Below are positions 29,001-38,441 of a stretch of 64,000 bases of DNA, piece by piece. Origin of the DNA: Sipunculus nudus. Taxonomy: Eukaryota > Annelida > Sipuncula > Golfingiida > Sipunculidae. The position numbers were made by a program, and so were the translations under genes. The stretch's first letter is position 1; the number at the start of each line of letters is the position of its first letter. The notes beneath the pieces are model-generated. The model did no database searches, was not told the origin of the DNA, and saw only the letters and a program-made list of their open reading frames with translations. The stretch covers positions 25,129,956-25,193,955 of the forward strand of contig CM049318.1 of assembly GCA_026874595.1 (NCBI GenBank). The letters run 5' to 3'.

Positions 29001-29681
29001 CCAGTCTGAATAAGTTTGCAAACAAGAGTTCGTTTGTTGTTGAAAATTCTTGATTAAAAATTACTAAATTTTCAGTTTGAAGGTCAAGTGCCTGAAAAGT
29101 TAATGAAGCTTTAGAAATAAATCCGAAATAAAATAAAAATTATTTTAATTTTAAAATTAGATATATCTGCAACATATTGAAGAATTTATATTTATAACCA
29201 TAAAATGTTCAGCAGCTTTTATAACTTGTATATTTATTGATTTAGAAATTAACATAAAATGTTTTATATATATATATAATTTTTTTTTTAATATTAACTA
29301 AGGACAACCCATTCTATAATTCTCAGAATGTAAATGCTCAGTGTCAGGAAGTTATAAAGTTTTCTGATGTATTTTGTAAAAAAATCCTGTAAAGATTCAT
29401 GAAACTTGGAAGAATGTTAATTCTTTCAAATTATATGAACTTTTCATAAATGTGCAACTGAAAGAAAAAGTGAAGGTAAATTATTTGTATTGTGACTGGT
29501 TTTAACACACTTCCCAAACCTTTGACCATAATTTTATTCTCCCATTAGAAGTGATTATCCTTGATTATTCGTTAATCTTTTGTTATCTAGGAAGCTCCGT
29601 CGAGGCGACCCAGGCACCACTTCCATTTATAATAAAGATGATAACAGCAAGAAAAGAAAATCTGGCAGAGATGACAGCTGA
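3977..29681 (+). CDS. SGO1: Shugoshin (centromeric cohesin protector), 5'-incomplete
   Basis: Shugoshins recruit PP2A to centromeres and shield cohesin from premature removal in mitosis and meiosis. Fifteen coding exons join in one frame: 3977-4130, 6293-6510, 7655-7911, 11099-11274, 12127-14873, 15825-15908, 16444-16527, 18018-18098, 18757-18840, 20402-20482, 21439-21522, 23913-23996, 27909-28132, 28895-28969, 29591-29681. They total 4524 nt, or 1507 residues plus TGA. Residues about 52-124 form a Leu/Gln-rich coiled coil placed as in the SGO N-terminal domain. Residues 1461-1482 carry the SGO C-terminal motif: a run of Arg, then V-x-S-Y-K-E-P-K-L and K-L-R-R. The middle is long, charged and low in complexity, as is usual for the family. 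The first visible exon opens in phase 0 without a usable start, so the initiator exon is missing. The SGO1 versus SGO2 name is uncertain; an invertebrate single-copy shugoshin is the likeliest reading. Confidence 0.88.
4290..4405 (-). mobile_element. tRNA-derived SINE, body fragment
   Basis: GGGTGTGTCATCCCCATTGC TGGGTCATA matches the body of the SINE at 43500-43755. The tRNA-like head is not recognisable. Confidence 0.5.
5014..5701 (-). mobile_element. Possible solo LTR in a (TA)n tract
   Basis: Begins TGTTGCC and ends GGTAACA, the TG..CA ends of an LTR, with (TA)n on both sides. Read on the minus strand, an AATAAA lies about 55 nt from the end. A target duplication cannot be judged inside the microsatellite. 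No internal retroelement genes were seen. Confidence 0.4.
6293..6510 (+). CDS. SGO1: Shugoshin exon 2: coiled-coil domain
   Basis: Encodes visible residues about 52-124, including SNNQALARKLQQTLQELQL and further Leu/Gln heptads. In known shugoshins this parallel coiled coil dimerises and binds the PP2A-B56 holoenzyme. Acceptor is ATTGCAG and donor is GTCAGT. Degenerate copies of its 3' end lie just downstream (see the repeat at 6598-6845). Confidence 0.85.
6598..6845 (+). repeat. Degenerate tandem copies of the 3' end of shugoshin exon 2
   Basis: The exon sequence GGCAGAGGTCATGCGAAGGG TCAAGGTCAG near 6484-6515 recurs at about 6652-6684 and again, weaker, at 6813-6845. The spacing is 161-168 bp. 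Copy 2 also keeps CCAACAGCAAAATG. Stops break any frame, so these are non-coding relics. Confidence 0.65.
7265..7500 (+). repeat. Dispersed repeat of the 'gaccacctttagtgaccacc' type
   Basis: Contains CTAACGACCACCTTTAGTGA and GAGACCACTTTATCG. Similar gaccac/gtggtc sequence occurs at 32595-32756, 49198-49361 and 62459-62604. Element class not determined. Confidence 0.35.
7655..7911 (+). CDS. SGO1: Shugoshin exon 3: end of coiled coil and Ser/Gly/Arg-rich linker
   Basis: Begins ETNREIQQGLNELSLSMM, which completes the helical region, then turns into an Arg/Ser/Gly-rich low-complexity linker (GRGSSGSHASRISAGRNSGS). The acceptor follows a very long T tract (7632-7649). The exon ends in phase 2 at GTCAGT. 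Confidence 0.82.
8685..10260 (+). mobile_element. Hairpin-ended repeat family H, copy B (no recognised 3' end)
   Basis: The same palindromic 5' end and GTCCGTC stretch as copy A, with the same two internal repeated blocks (8931-9060 and 9594-9740). The GACCCATGGGTC end was not found, so the right boundary is approximate. Confidence 0.65.
10261..11098. other. Shugoshin intron 3, distal part
   Basis: AT-rich intron sequence with short frames only. I see no gene or clear repeat here. Confidence 0.5.
11099..11274 (+). CDS. SGO1: Shugoshin exon 4, with an LxxIxE-type motif
   Basis: Opens in phase 2 after TTTTAAAG and ends in phase 1 at GTAAGA. Encodes a Ser/Ala-rich stretch and then NLSVIEEQSFIEDIPF. 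LSVIEE (11190-11207, visible residues 241-246) fits the L-x-x-I-x-E pattern bound by PP2A-B56 regulatory subunits. That suits a shugoshin, but the binding role here is inference. Confidence 0.8.
12127..14873 (+). CDS. SGO1: Shugoshin central giant exon (Lys/Glu-rich, Arg-Arg-Gly-Thr repeats, destruction-box motif)
   Basis: A 2747-nt exon encodes visible residues 269-1184. It starts VPEDDDGKAHGRSSRRTAG and runs through acidic/Lys-rich stretches. It holds recurring basic motifs of the type R-x-R-R-G-T-F/Y-V (near 13200, 13330, 13510; a weaker one near 13640) and a very Lys/Asp/Glu-rich part at 13880-14080. RPDLAQMMN at 14283-14309 matches the R-x-x-L-x-x-x-x-N destruction box. Acceptor is TTATTTCAG; donor GTGAGT follows ATG in phase 0. 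Past the donor the frame reads a few intron codons to a TAA at 14898, which I treat as read-through into the intron. Confidence 0.85.
15119..15425 (+). repeat. Dispersed repeat family Y, copy 1
   Basis: Aligns by eye to 47040-47340 in the same direction: GATAAACAGGAAAAAC, GATTGCATAT, GCAAAAGGCCATTTGCA, CTGACTTGCTG, CTCAAAGGATT-type block and GGCCCTTTAA. It lies in the intron after the giant shugoshin exon. Confidence 0.55.
15825..23996 (+). CDS. SGO1: Shugoshin array of seven 81/84-nt exons
   Basis: Seven small phase 0-0 exons: 15825-15908 (28 codons), 16444-16527 (28), 18018-18098 (27), 18757-18840 (28), 20402-20482 (27), 21439-21522 (28), 23913-23996 (28). From the second on, each starts with a Lys/Arg cluster such as KRKEK, KQKDK or KKREK right after the acceptor. 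Most end in a basic pair, as in PAEKK, before the donor. A 28-codon type (ending PAEKK or PVEKK) alternates with a 27-codon type (KRKEKPRETAEDVEAQEE; KKREKSRETTEAVETHEE). This looks like repeated duplication of an exon pair encoding a charged linker. Exons this short are easily missed, but their shared size, phase and ends support each other. Confidence 0.78.
16136..16296 (-). mobile_element. tRNA-derived SINE fragment
   Basis: Shares TTAAGCCTGCAGAGCGCTAA, GATGAAAAACTTACC and GGCTGAGATACAATCTCC with the SINE at 43500-43755. The tRNA-like head, on the minus strand, is partly kept. Confidence 0.55.
16528..18017. other. Shugoshin intron between array exons
   Basis: AT-rich sequence without a recognised exon or repeat. 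A further 27-codon array exon would be expected near here if the exon-pair pattern were perfect; I did not find one. Confidence 0.4.
19042..19248 (+). mobile_element. Hairpin-ended repeat family H, 3'-end fragment D
   Basis: Matches 3077-3290 of copy A (TAGTCCATTCTGTCCACTT, GTAGGAGGGCCCCT, AACATTACAATAGAATATTT) and then jumps to the GACCCATGGGTCCCTTGTT end. It is an internally shortened copy. Confidence 0.65.
21827..23588 (+). mobile_element. Hairpin-ended repeat family H, copy C (about 1.8 kb)
   Basis: Has both ends: TTTTAGCTCAGCTGACTATA at 21827 and GACCCATGGGTCCCTTGTTT at 23569-23588. Only one of the two internal repeated blocks is present (22073-22180). A C-run lies at 22551-22567. Confidence 0.7.
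24393..26800 (+). repeat. Array of degenerate 'gtgagcttatgcgatgg' repeat units
   Basis: Two heads (GAACCTGTGAGCTTATGCGA at about 24398 and GAACCTGTGAGCTAATGCGA at about 25728) are followed by units of about 150-200 bp. Each unit has a variant of CTTCTTCTCTGAAAC, GCCAAATTGTT, AGAAATGATCC, CAAGTTTGTTCAAATGGTT and TTTTGGCTGAGTTA. At least seven units are visible. This resembles a repeat common in bivalve genomes. Confidence 0.65.
26930..27240 (+). repeat. Short tandem repeats ('caggtcaaaggttcactcagtgcag')
   Basis: Units of about 40-45 bp at 27108-27205, with TTCACTCAGTGCAGCCAGG recurring. Before them are three copies of a CATGTGATCACCTCATGG unit (about 26995-27060). Confidence 0.6.
27909..28132 (+). 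CDS. SGO1: Shugoshin exon 13
   Basis: Follows TATTGTAG and opens HTKGKGKRKTVSNVK, again with a basic cluster at the exon start. It continues through an acidic and Ser-rich stretch to LSEPQ and ends in phase 2 at GTTTGT. This start keeps the frame; the AAAG a few bases further in would give an early stop. Confidence 0.72.
28341..28695 (+). mobile_element. tRNA-derived SINE, near full length
   Basis: The head GCTCCTGTGGTCTTTGAGTA followed by GAGCATAAGG looks like a decayed A box, and GTGTCAAATCCC like a B box. The body includes GAGAGCACTCTGCAGGC. Read in reverse, its later part matches the CCATTGCTGGGTCATA core of the other copies. It ends before an A-rich stretch. Confidence 0.65.
28895..28969 (+). 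CDS. SGO1: Shugoshin exon 14: core of the SGO C-terminal motif
   Basis: Encodes ALEEDQPRRRRRGAVISYKE followed by PKLGA. Five consecutive Arg codons (CGA CGA CGA CGA CGA) precede the V-x-S-Y-K-E-P-x-L core, the diagnostic C-terminal box that in studied shugoshins binds histone H2A phosphorylated by Bub1. Phase 2 in, phase 2 out. Confidence 0.9.
29591..29681 (+). CDS. SGO1: Shugoshin last coding exon
   Basis: Completes the SGO box with KLRRGDPGTT and ends SGRDDS-stop. TGA is at 29679-29681, and a GTAAGT donor follows at 29684, so an intron probably interrupts the 3' UTR. The stop sits only about 2 nt before that donor, too close for it to be expected to trigger nonsense-mediated decay. Confidence 0.82.
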
Positions 29682-29829
29682 GAGTAAGTGTTTCCATATC
29701 CATGTAATGGTGAATTATGTCTTCAGTCACATGGGTGGGGGGATTTATAGTGAATGGTCTATCATTGTCATCTGTGTCATTTCTTGGGAACACAATCCCT
29801 TTTGAATCCCCGATGGTTTTTTCATGAAA

Positions 29830-30720
29830 TTTGATATTCCAATTGTTTCTATCAATATCTCAGTGAGTTAAAAAATGGTGACCTTGACCTTCATCTCCAT
29901 GGTCAAACAAGCCCAAATAAATTAATATTGTGAACCCCATAATTTTGATGTATTGCATGTTTTTTTCCTCAAGTTTAATTCACAAGTTTATTCAACCAAG
30001 TCCTTGGATGAGTTAACTGGTTAACTTGACTTTCATCTTCAAGGTTAAATAAGCTGGAAAAAAATATTTGTGAACCCCATAAGTATTCATATTTTTCCTC
30101 AAATTTGATAACCATGTGGTTTCACCAAAGATCTTTGATATTTTTGAAAACTGGTGACCTAGACCTTCATCTTCAGGTTTCAATTAGCCAAAATAGAAAT
30201 ATACTGTGAATCCCCTAAATTTTGAAGTATTCATGTTTCCTCAAATTTGATACACAAATGGTTTCACCAAAGTTCCTTGATGAGGTCGAAGAAGGGTGAC
30301 CATGACTTTTACCTTCAAGGTCAAATCAGCCAAATAAGAAATTTTTATGAGTGCTTTAACATTAGAACCTTTTAGTATTTTTCTGTGAAATTTGACATTT
30401 CAGTTGTTTCTTCCACTATCTTGGAGGAAAGAAAACTAGGAGTTTGACTTGTATCTTCAGGGTCAAATCAACAGAAATAATTTTTTTGTGAGTCCTTACC
30501 TAAACCACACAGTATTTTGTTGTGAAATTTGATATGTCCGTTGTTTCAACCAAAAGTTTAGAAGAGTTCACAAACTGGAGATCTTGCCCTTTATCTTAAA
30601 TTTCAAATGTTCAGAAACCTTGGATTTTTGTGAGCCCCATAACTTATGAGGTACTACATATTATTTCTCTAGTTTAATACACCAAATATTTCAACCAAAT
30701 GCATGGAGAGTTAAAAAACA
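29830..30720 (+). repeat. Degenerate tandem array of 'accttcatcttcaaggtcaaat' units
   Basis: About seven units of 110-130 bp carry versions of GTGACC(T)TGACCTTCATCTTC, AAGGTCAAAT(A/C)AGCC, GTGAACCCCATAA, CTCAAATTTGATA and TGGTTTCACCAAAG. It lies in the intron that splits the shugoshin 3' UTR. A related unit is at 62990-63205. Confidence 0.65.
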
Positions 30721-31154
30721 AAGGCTTTTCTCCCTTTGTACTTGTTTTTTAAGGTAAAATCTGTTGAAATGTATGATTTATTTTGACACATTAATTTTTG
30801 AGTACCATAGTGAATATTTTTTTTTCTCAAATTTTGGGATAAGGGACCCACAGGATGATGAGAAAAAACCTCTTCTAGTTGTTTTTTTTTTTTTTTTTTT
30901 AATTTTATACCTTGAATTGTGGAGCAGGATCTTCTTGCATGATTTCATACTCTTCTTTATTAAAATTTAGAATGGTAGCACTTTAATTAGCAGTTTACAT
31001 GCTTCACTCCTCAAGCAGTGGTTGCACACAGCAGTCATTCCAGATCTCCTTTGTTATAACCCCTGCTTTGTATAACAAGATTTCCATGGGTTTCACCACC
31101 CAGACTTTTACAAAGCAAATACCAATTAGACCAACTAGGGGCATGGTATAACAT

Positions 31155-31285
31155 TGTGCATCCAGCTCCAAGTTTTAAACCTGCAACACCCTGCTCATAT
31201 TGCTCTTCACTGGTTCTGGCACAGTGCCAAGAAGCAGACCAATGGGAGTGGGGTGTTGCAGGTTAAACTTGGAGCTGGATGCACA
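31155..31285. repeat. 131-bp foldback repeat with arms of about 36 bp
   Basis: TGTGCATCCAGCTCCAAGTT at 31155 onward to CCTGCAACACCC (31191) is the reverse complement of 31251-31285, with only a small indel. The inner part also pairs partly around GGCACAGTGCC. It is either a small foldback element or a hairpin RNA. Confidence 0.75.
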
Positions 31286-31529
31286 CAAAACATTGAAGCT
31301 GTGGGATCCAAAGAAATCTTTGTTGATCACATAAATTTCCAGGCCCACCCGACCTCATTGTTCCAAGGAAAATTTGCCATTTTCAAACTAGGTTTTTAGT
31401 TCACAAAGATATTGCTAAAGATAAATTGAAATTTTGTAAAAATGATATTTGAATAGTTGACAAAGTGTTATTGCATGCTACAGTAATCAAGTGTTATTAT
31501 ATGTTTTTATTTGGTTTTTTTTTTTTTAG

Positions 31530-32300
31530 AAAATGAGAAGAAGCAAACAGCTGTTTTGAGAGTACAACCAAACACATCAGGATGTGTCACAAACCACCAT
31601 CATTCATCATCATTATCATTATCGTCATCACACAAAAAAGTACATTTTACTTGCACTGTACAGTGTCTGTATATAATTTATGCTATAAACATATTGTGCC
31701 TGTAGAATCTCTTTGAATTAGGTCAACCAAGCTATTGAAACTTATTAGTGCCTCTGTCTATATCTTGTATTTCTGTAAGGGAAACATGAGTTCCTGTACT
31801 CTGCATTGTATTATTTTACTTGGTCTAACAGGAATATTAAATTTGAATGTATAAAACATGCTTTATTATTTTGCTTATGTATAATATGTATGAGAATATT
31901 GTGTAGTTTGATCTCATGGAGTTGAGATGGCTTATATTGATGACCAGAATATTCTTTGGTTAACAAATGCTTTATTTGCCGATATTTCCTCATTGGTCAG
32001 GAATATTATGACATAAAGCAGGAGAAGAATTAGGTAATTTACTTTGGTGCTACATTTGATTTTAATAATAGCGTACTTAGTGTTAATAAATGCAATCTAA
32101 ATCTTAAACTGTGGCATACAACCTTACAGTTTCTTAAATTTCATGATTAAATGTATTTTGAATCGGACTACTTGAAAGGCATAAGCATTGCTTGATTGGA
32201 TGATTAAATGTTTCCCTGGATAGTAATGTTGATGTTAAGATATTGTGTAATACAAAGTTTGAAATAAGCCTGGAGAAGTTCATATTGCAATAAAGCATTT
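31530..32300 (+). other. SGO1: Probable shugoshin 3' UTR exon
   Basis: A T-rich tract and TTTTTTTAG end at 31529, followed by AAAATGAGAAG. No long coding frame follows. AATAAA-type signals occur at 32085-32090 and 32289-32294. The boundaries are inferred from the donor after the stop codon and from these signals. Confidence 0.4.
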
Positions 32301-33028
32301 GTTATATTTTGGTTTATGTATATATACAGTGGTTTGATATACTGCTTGAAGGCTCATACAAGACATGCATTAAGCACGTTGAAAATTAGACATTAGTATT
32401 GGCCTTACCATAATTACAAGGGATACACTCCTTCAATTTAAAAATAGAATGTATTGGGACCAAATATTAACATATTTTCCATATTTAAGAAAAGTCAGAA
32501 AATCACATATAGCTATCATATGTAAACCAGAATAAGGCCACCTTGAAATGTTATTGAAATTAAGCATACATATGACCAGGTTTATGAAAATTTGAGTATC
32601 TGTTTGTAGGCAACAGGATCCTGATAAAGTGGTTGCATTTTTGAGGTGGTCTAAGCATGGTCTGGACTAGAATTGGGACTAGGAAAAAGTGGTCATTATT
32701 CTGAGGTGGCTGTTGTGCCAAGGTGATCGTTAGGTGAGGTTTCACTGTATTCAATACATTAACATAAATTTATGTGGACACCATAGTTTGGACTGCTTTT
32801 ATGCACACGGTCATATGGGATCTATTGTGTCACTATAGTTATGAAAGTTGTATTCAGTTTGAAATGGATTACTTAGGAACTGGCCTGAGATGTTACCTGT
32901 ACAATTCTTTTAAAAAATAACAGTGATTGTTCTTTATGATATAGCCACATGTGCCTTTGTTCTAAATAATTTATAGAATGTCAAAAAATGGTAATTGTAT
33001 CATCAGATGTTTTTGGTACTTGTGTATG

Positions 33029-33088
<60 letters not shown>

Positions 33089-34869
33089 GAAATGTTATAC
33101 ACAGAAAATAGCATAGCTATTCATACATCTATATATATTTACATTCTATGTTCCAAATGTAAATAATGATTATGTAAGAAATCTCATAGATTCAGCCAGT
33201 ATCATTGGTAATCATTAATTTAAAAAGAAACTAGGCTCCTGCTCTGTCTCTGCCAATGTTTTAGGTACTTGATATATATATCATTGACATTTTAACACTT
33301 GCAATGTTATGTATCTAAGAATCCCATGTCTTTTTGGTCATCACTGCCATGTAGGAGCTCAGAACAGATTTTTAATACTTGTATAGCTTTTTCTTAACGT
33401 TTGTATTGAACTTAGGTACAGTTTGAGCATATACATAGTTGTTACTAAGTGAGGAAATGAATGTTTCAACTCGTACTACTATTAACAAATAACATTTTTG
33501 AAGACAAATACCTTTCATATATTTTGTTTTGCTGGTAAATATTACATTTTAATATTCACTTGAATCTTTGGTATTGTTGCTGTTTGATGCATGTTCCAGT
33601 GTGACTCCTGTATCTATTCCTCAATAGAAATTATGACATGTTTATAATGCTATAATACATAATATAATTACAAAGTATAATTGGAAATGGACTGCACCTT
33701 GTAATGTTTATAAGATTTGATCGTGTAGCTTATTGTCTTTAAAGTGCTGGGGAATGACCATTTCAAATTCAAGACGTGAAATGTTTAAGTAAAAAAAGGG
33801 TTTTGTACAAGTGGCTTGAACCTTGTGTGTAAATGACCAGAAAAACAAACAGGAGTTGAACATACAAATGAGGTCAGGTTCAGCGAACCAAAAATATTTG
33901 TATGTTAAATCAATCTACTGGCCGGTGTATTGTCTCTATACATTACATTTTCAATCATGCATATTCATGAATAGCTCAGGACCATTAATTACAATCTGTA
34001 TGCTTGTCTGTTTCATCAAAGTTGTTTAAGCAGATTTACCATCAGCAGTGAACGACTTAAATTGTCGCATTTATCAGTTGTAACGTGTTAATTTATTTTG
34101 TTCTGAAAATACAAAAAAGAGTCCCAGAATGTCCTGGAATTTTGTAAGCCTTTATGTCCATAAATCCTATGGTGTATGAACCATTTCTAGAATTCGATTC
34201 TTTATCCTTCAGTAAACGATTAAAACTGCCAAAATTCTTCATAATATGTCTTGACATGTAAATTCCGCTGTCTGTTCATGTTATTTGGTCCAAGAGCCTG
34301 TGGATCAGGGTTTTTTTGTTTGTCACGGAAGAGACAGGTTGGAATAAGCGTTTAAAAGTAATTTTTTTAACACAGATGTTTCCATTCATTGATAGGCTAT
34401 ACATTTATCATGTTCAGTTGTATCATTTAGAGTAATAAAGAGTACCGGCATTGAGAATCTTCTTACATCTCAGGACACTTTCAGCGAGAATTTTAACCGT
34501 GGTTATTTTACTGGTTTTCTCTAAATCTGATTTAATTTCCAACCTTGTAACCGCTGTATTGTGTTCCTCTGTAAAAACTTGTATATTACAATGATTCTGT
34601 TTTAAATAAATATGCATGAAAGTACAGACTTTGGTTAATAATTATTTCCACGTGTTTATTGCTAAATGCAGGGATTCAGTATGCTGAAACACCGTTGAAT
34701 AAAAATCTTAAAAACCATGCAAATCCTTGAAGGTGCTTGAATTTTGATAATTAAAAAAAAATGTTAGAAACGACTAAATATTTAAAGGGATATAATCAGG
34801 CGTAATATTAAGCCTATTCTTTCAAAATTATCATGTAACTTGTGCTTTATTCTAAATTTTCCAGGCACA
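32301..34869. other. Intergenic region after shugoshin
   Basis: AT-rich, with a (TA)n(GA)n microsatellite at about 33029-33086 and a gtggtc-type repeat at 32595-32756. No exon chain with coding character was seen. Confidence 0.5.
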
Positions 34870-35965
34870 CGGTCTCAGTAACCTTCCTTTGAGCTGTTTC
34901 ACACATGGTTAGTGTTAGTAAACAGTCCACCTGTTTACAATAATAAGGTCACGTGACCATAGGTTCGATTTTGCGCATGCGAGGCAGATTCCCAAACAAA
35001 GAGTAGTGCAAATTAGTCCATACATGGACCTTCATGTCCTCTGGTAAATCTCTGCTGGAAGGATATTATGGTCAAATGTAATTTTTTTGTAGAACCTGTC
35101 ATAACAGATTTGTACATTAGGTCCAGGGGCCTCAGCGGAAATGACCTGGTTGCTCAGGTCGTGTATCGGGTCCCAGGCGTAAGTCCCCACAGCATTCGAT
35201 CTTTCATCCAGCGGGGGCATGTATTTTTTTGGGGGGCCAAGGCCCAAGTCAGTCAGGGCTTCTGATTGACAGGTGTTGTACCCAGCATTTTCCACACTGA
35301 AGGTGTATCTATGAACATCAAGGACGCAGCTCCTGCAGACACTCGTGCGCTCATCACGCTTTCACGCCAGAATCAATGGACTATATATAGAGCATGCATT
35401 TACTACAGTAATGCCAAATATAACAGTTATAAAGAATAGTATTGTCTTTATTGTTTGAAATTTCGTAAAACCTGGGTCCTACATTGCTCGATATCAGTGA
35501 CGTGGCGGTGTAAATGTATACAAACAATACCATGTGCCACCGGTTTTAAGCACGCGTTTGGTAAATGGGCGCGATTCTTGGGTGACCATGTGACGTCCGG
35601 GTCCATGTGGCCCGCCATGGTTGTATATAGTAGTTGCCCAACAACTTCGGTCAATGTCAGTCAAAGCCACTTAAGTACCGTTCCGGGTGAACAAGCGGCT
35701 ACAGGGGCCTATCATTGTTTCAATAGATCTTGACCTTGTGCGGAGGTTAGTGGTCCTGTCGATGCATCCGGGCCCAAGCGTTGTGTTTATGTTGACTCCT
35801 GTGATCGCGCCCGGTCCACCGTTTTAAACACTCGTGTACAGAAGTAATGCAACAGTTTCTGGGCAATATTTTCTCAGGTACCAGTTTATATCAAGGAAAA
35901 TGGGCTATTTTTCGTGTTAATTCAACATGCTATATAGATGATTAGGCTTTTCAATGTTTTAGTGA
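34870..35965 (+). repeat. Dispersed repeat family X, copy 2
   Basis: Homologous blocks to copy 1 and, in reverse, to copy 3: ACGGTCTCAGTAACC, GTAAACAG...TGTTTACAATAATAAG, CACGTGACC and TTCAACATGCT. The middle (about 35100-35780) has extra sequence. Short frames inside it look fortuitous. Confidence 0.6.
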
Positions 35966-38350
35966 TACCATGAAACTCGCCTTTGTGATATAACCAGTTT
36001 GTCGAAAGGTAAAAGTAATAGAATGCTGCCCCAAGGGTTATCGGACGTTTGGTCAGTAAAACAGCGCTGTGCATTCGACAGTCCTGGAAAAAAACCCTGC
36101 CACAGCCTAGGCTATACTTTAGAATCTTGACAATATTTTACAAATTATATGAGAATACATAAATAAACATACTTTTTATAATAAACCAATATTAAAATTA
36201 AGGGTAGTTTGAAAGTATGGACAGACAAGATTACCTAGAGGTTACTCAAATGGCATGCTTAGTTAATATATTGGCGCGAAATATTCATGCCATGGCGTGC
36301 AATTAAGTGGTGAATTCGAGGAATGTCTTGAAATTGAAAAAAAAAATTCAAAAAGGTTTGCGGTACAATTAAAAGAGATGACTGGGGGAAGTAAACATAT
36401 GCCTACTTGATTAAAATATTACCTAGCGTCAATAGTTCGGGGGTGATTTTTCCGTATGAACTGGAATGGCGTTTTTTAGTGGCAGGATAATTTTGCTCAT
36501 AAACATTCAAATTGACTTTATAAAATGTCATGTAATTTCGCAGTAGTTTAAATTCACTGTATAATCAAAGGCGTTTCCGATCCTAAATCTGCCACGGTTG
36601 GGATTTAAATCGCTTTAGTATTTCAGCTTATCCACTTTATCTCTGCACTGCAGGTACACAACACTGCTCAGAAACCGATCTTATGTGCGACGGTAAAAAG
36701 TTACAGGACGTAGCTTACCGAACGCACTCATTCATGTGGAATTTCATGTTTTTAAATTATTTCTCAGAACGGTTTTGCAAAAAGTAATGTGAGCGATGAT
36801 AGGGGATGATTACCAGCGATGCACGCCCAGTACACCTGTGATAGTCTGTGACTTTGATAGTCTCATTCCGCATTTAAATCATGCATTTGAGTATTCGTTG
36901 GAAAGGTTAATTACGTCCTCAAGAGGATATTTTTCTTCCATGAATGAAGGTATCATAGTAAAATAAGATAAGGCTAAAAAAATAAAAGGTATGGTTCTCA
37001 GGCACCGCACGCGTCAATGGAGAATTATCTTTTTTTATTTTTCTTGGCCTAATGGTTCATTGTTAAAGCAAATTTACACAATTTACTCGGGATGTGTTAA
37101 TTTATAAATTACCATATGTTCAGACTGACCAAGACTGATAAGTTACCTGACCAAGATGTGAAATGGACCACTTTTGTAATCCTGAAGCAATTAAATAATT
37201 CCCTAAGGGCGATAACTAAGTCTATGATAATTATCTGATTGCCTTTACGGTTTTACCTAAAAAATATCTGTATGAAGACTTGTGCTTGCATGTCAGACAG
37301 CAAGGTGAGTGCTTTTACATTACAATTTGAAATCAATTATACCGACTGTCCTTGAATGGATGGATAGATGAACGCCTTCGGGTGGTATAATACTTATCAC
37401 TGAATGATTACATTAGGCCGAGGGGTAACTGCGTTTGTTTTCCTGTAAGAGAAAATGAGGGGAAGCACAATACCCCTAAGCGCTATAGGTTAGGTATTAC
37501 ACATATGTCCAGGAGTATTGACCGTTGTCCGTAGTAACCGGAATATACCACGGAAACATTAAATGGCTCCGCGCGCGATCGATACATCTTTGTTGAAACA
37601 ATACCTCAGTTTTTATTGCTAATGGATATGTCCCGGTCAGTCGAATACGCGGATCAGATGGTCTCTAATGTCTATTTGTCTGGCTTCTGTAACACTATAT
37701 CCCCTATTTCCTCAGCCCCGTCCCAGCCAAGTCCTTTGTGAACACGTTAACAGAATTTCTCTTTGTTATATTGTGATACCAGAAAACCAAAGAGTCATTT
37801 ACCTTTTGTGACTGGTTTATCGATGAGTATGTAATGCGATACTTGGTTTACCTGTGACTTTCTATACCCATATGGTCAAGCCTACGTCTGTTAAATAGAT
37901 ATAGACAGAGAAATCACGGGTTGCTGAAAAGGAGGATTATATATATATTTTGTGCCATGACTAGTTCATCTGTGAAGAAAATTAAAACAACTGATCTTAA
38001 TTCTAGCGTAGTCTCTTACACAGACACACGGTGGCGCTCCGCAACCCCCAGCCTGTGGCAGAGGCTAAATTCTAGCGTTTATTTGTTTTATGTAAATGGA
38101 TGGGATACGTAAGAAGTGTTGACATATCGGTATATCCAAATATCTTATATTACCGACAGACTGAAATCTATAAGAAATCAAGTTTTGATAATGGGAATAT
38201 CATATACAGTGGTTCAAGGACATGAAAGCACACTGGCAAATTGAAATATTTGCTCAGATTTAAAAAAGAATAATATACTCTGAAATTTGAATCACAAGTA
38301 ACGTGCGCATGTTTCTCAAGCTTATAGAGATAACGAAAGGGAGGATAACC
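35966..38350. other. Intergenic region before the lectin/mucin gene
   Basis: No coding frames or repeats I could place. The lectin/mucin promoter presumably lies in its 3' part, but no reliable TATA or initiator was identified. Confidence 0.45.
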
Positions 38351-38441
38351 ATGGCAACGGACAGTTGCTCCGTCCTTGGCCTCCTGGTTCTTATGCTGCA
38401 GCTAGGCAAACAAGGAGCAACTGCTACCAACATAACAGCAG
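38351..38441 (+). CDS. Lectin/mucin gene exon 1: signal peptide
   Basis: Encodes MATDSCSVLGLLVLMLQLGK and then QGATATNITA. There is a short polar start, a Leu/Val-rich core and small residues near a plausible cleavage site. Donor is GTAAAA, phase 1. Confidence 0.75.

Noticed and set aside
35032-35733. Overlapping frames of 65-92 residues on both strands
   Set aside because: They sit in repeat family X and are not kept in the other copies.
38303-38350. In-frame upstream ATGs for the lectin/mucin gene
   Set aside because: They would place a charged leader before the hydrophobic signal; the ATG at 38351 has better context and gives a normal signal peptide.
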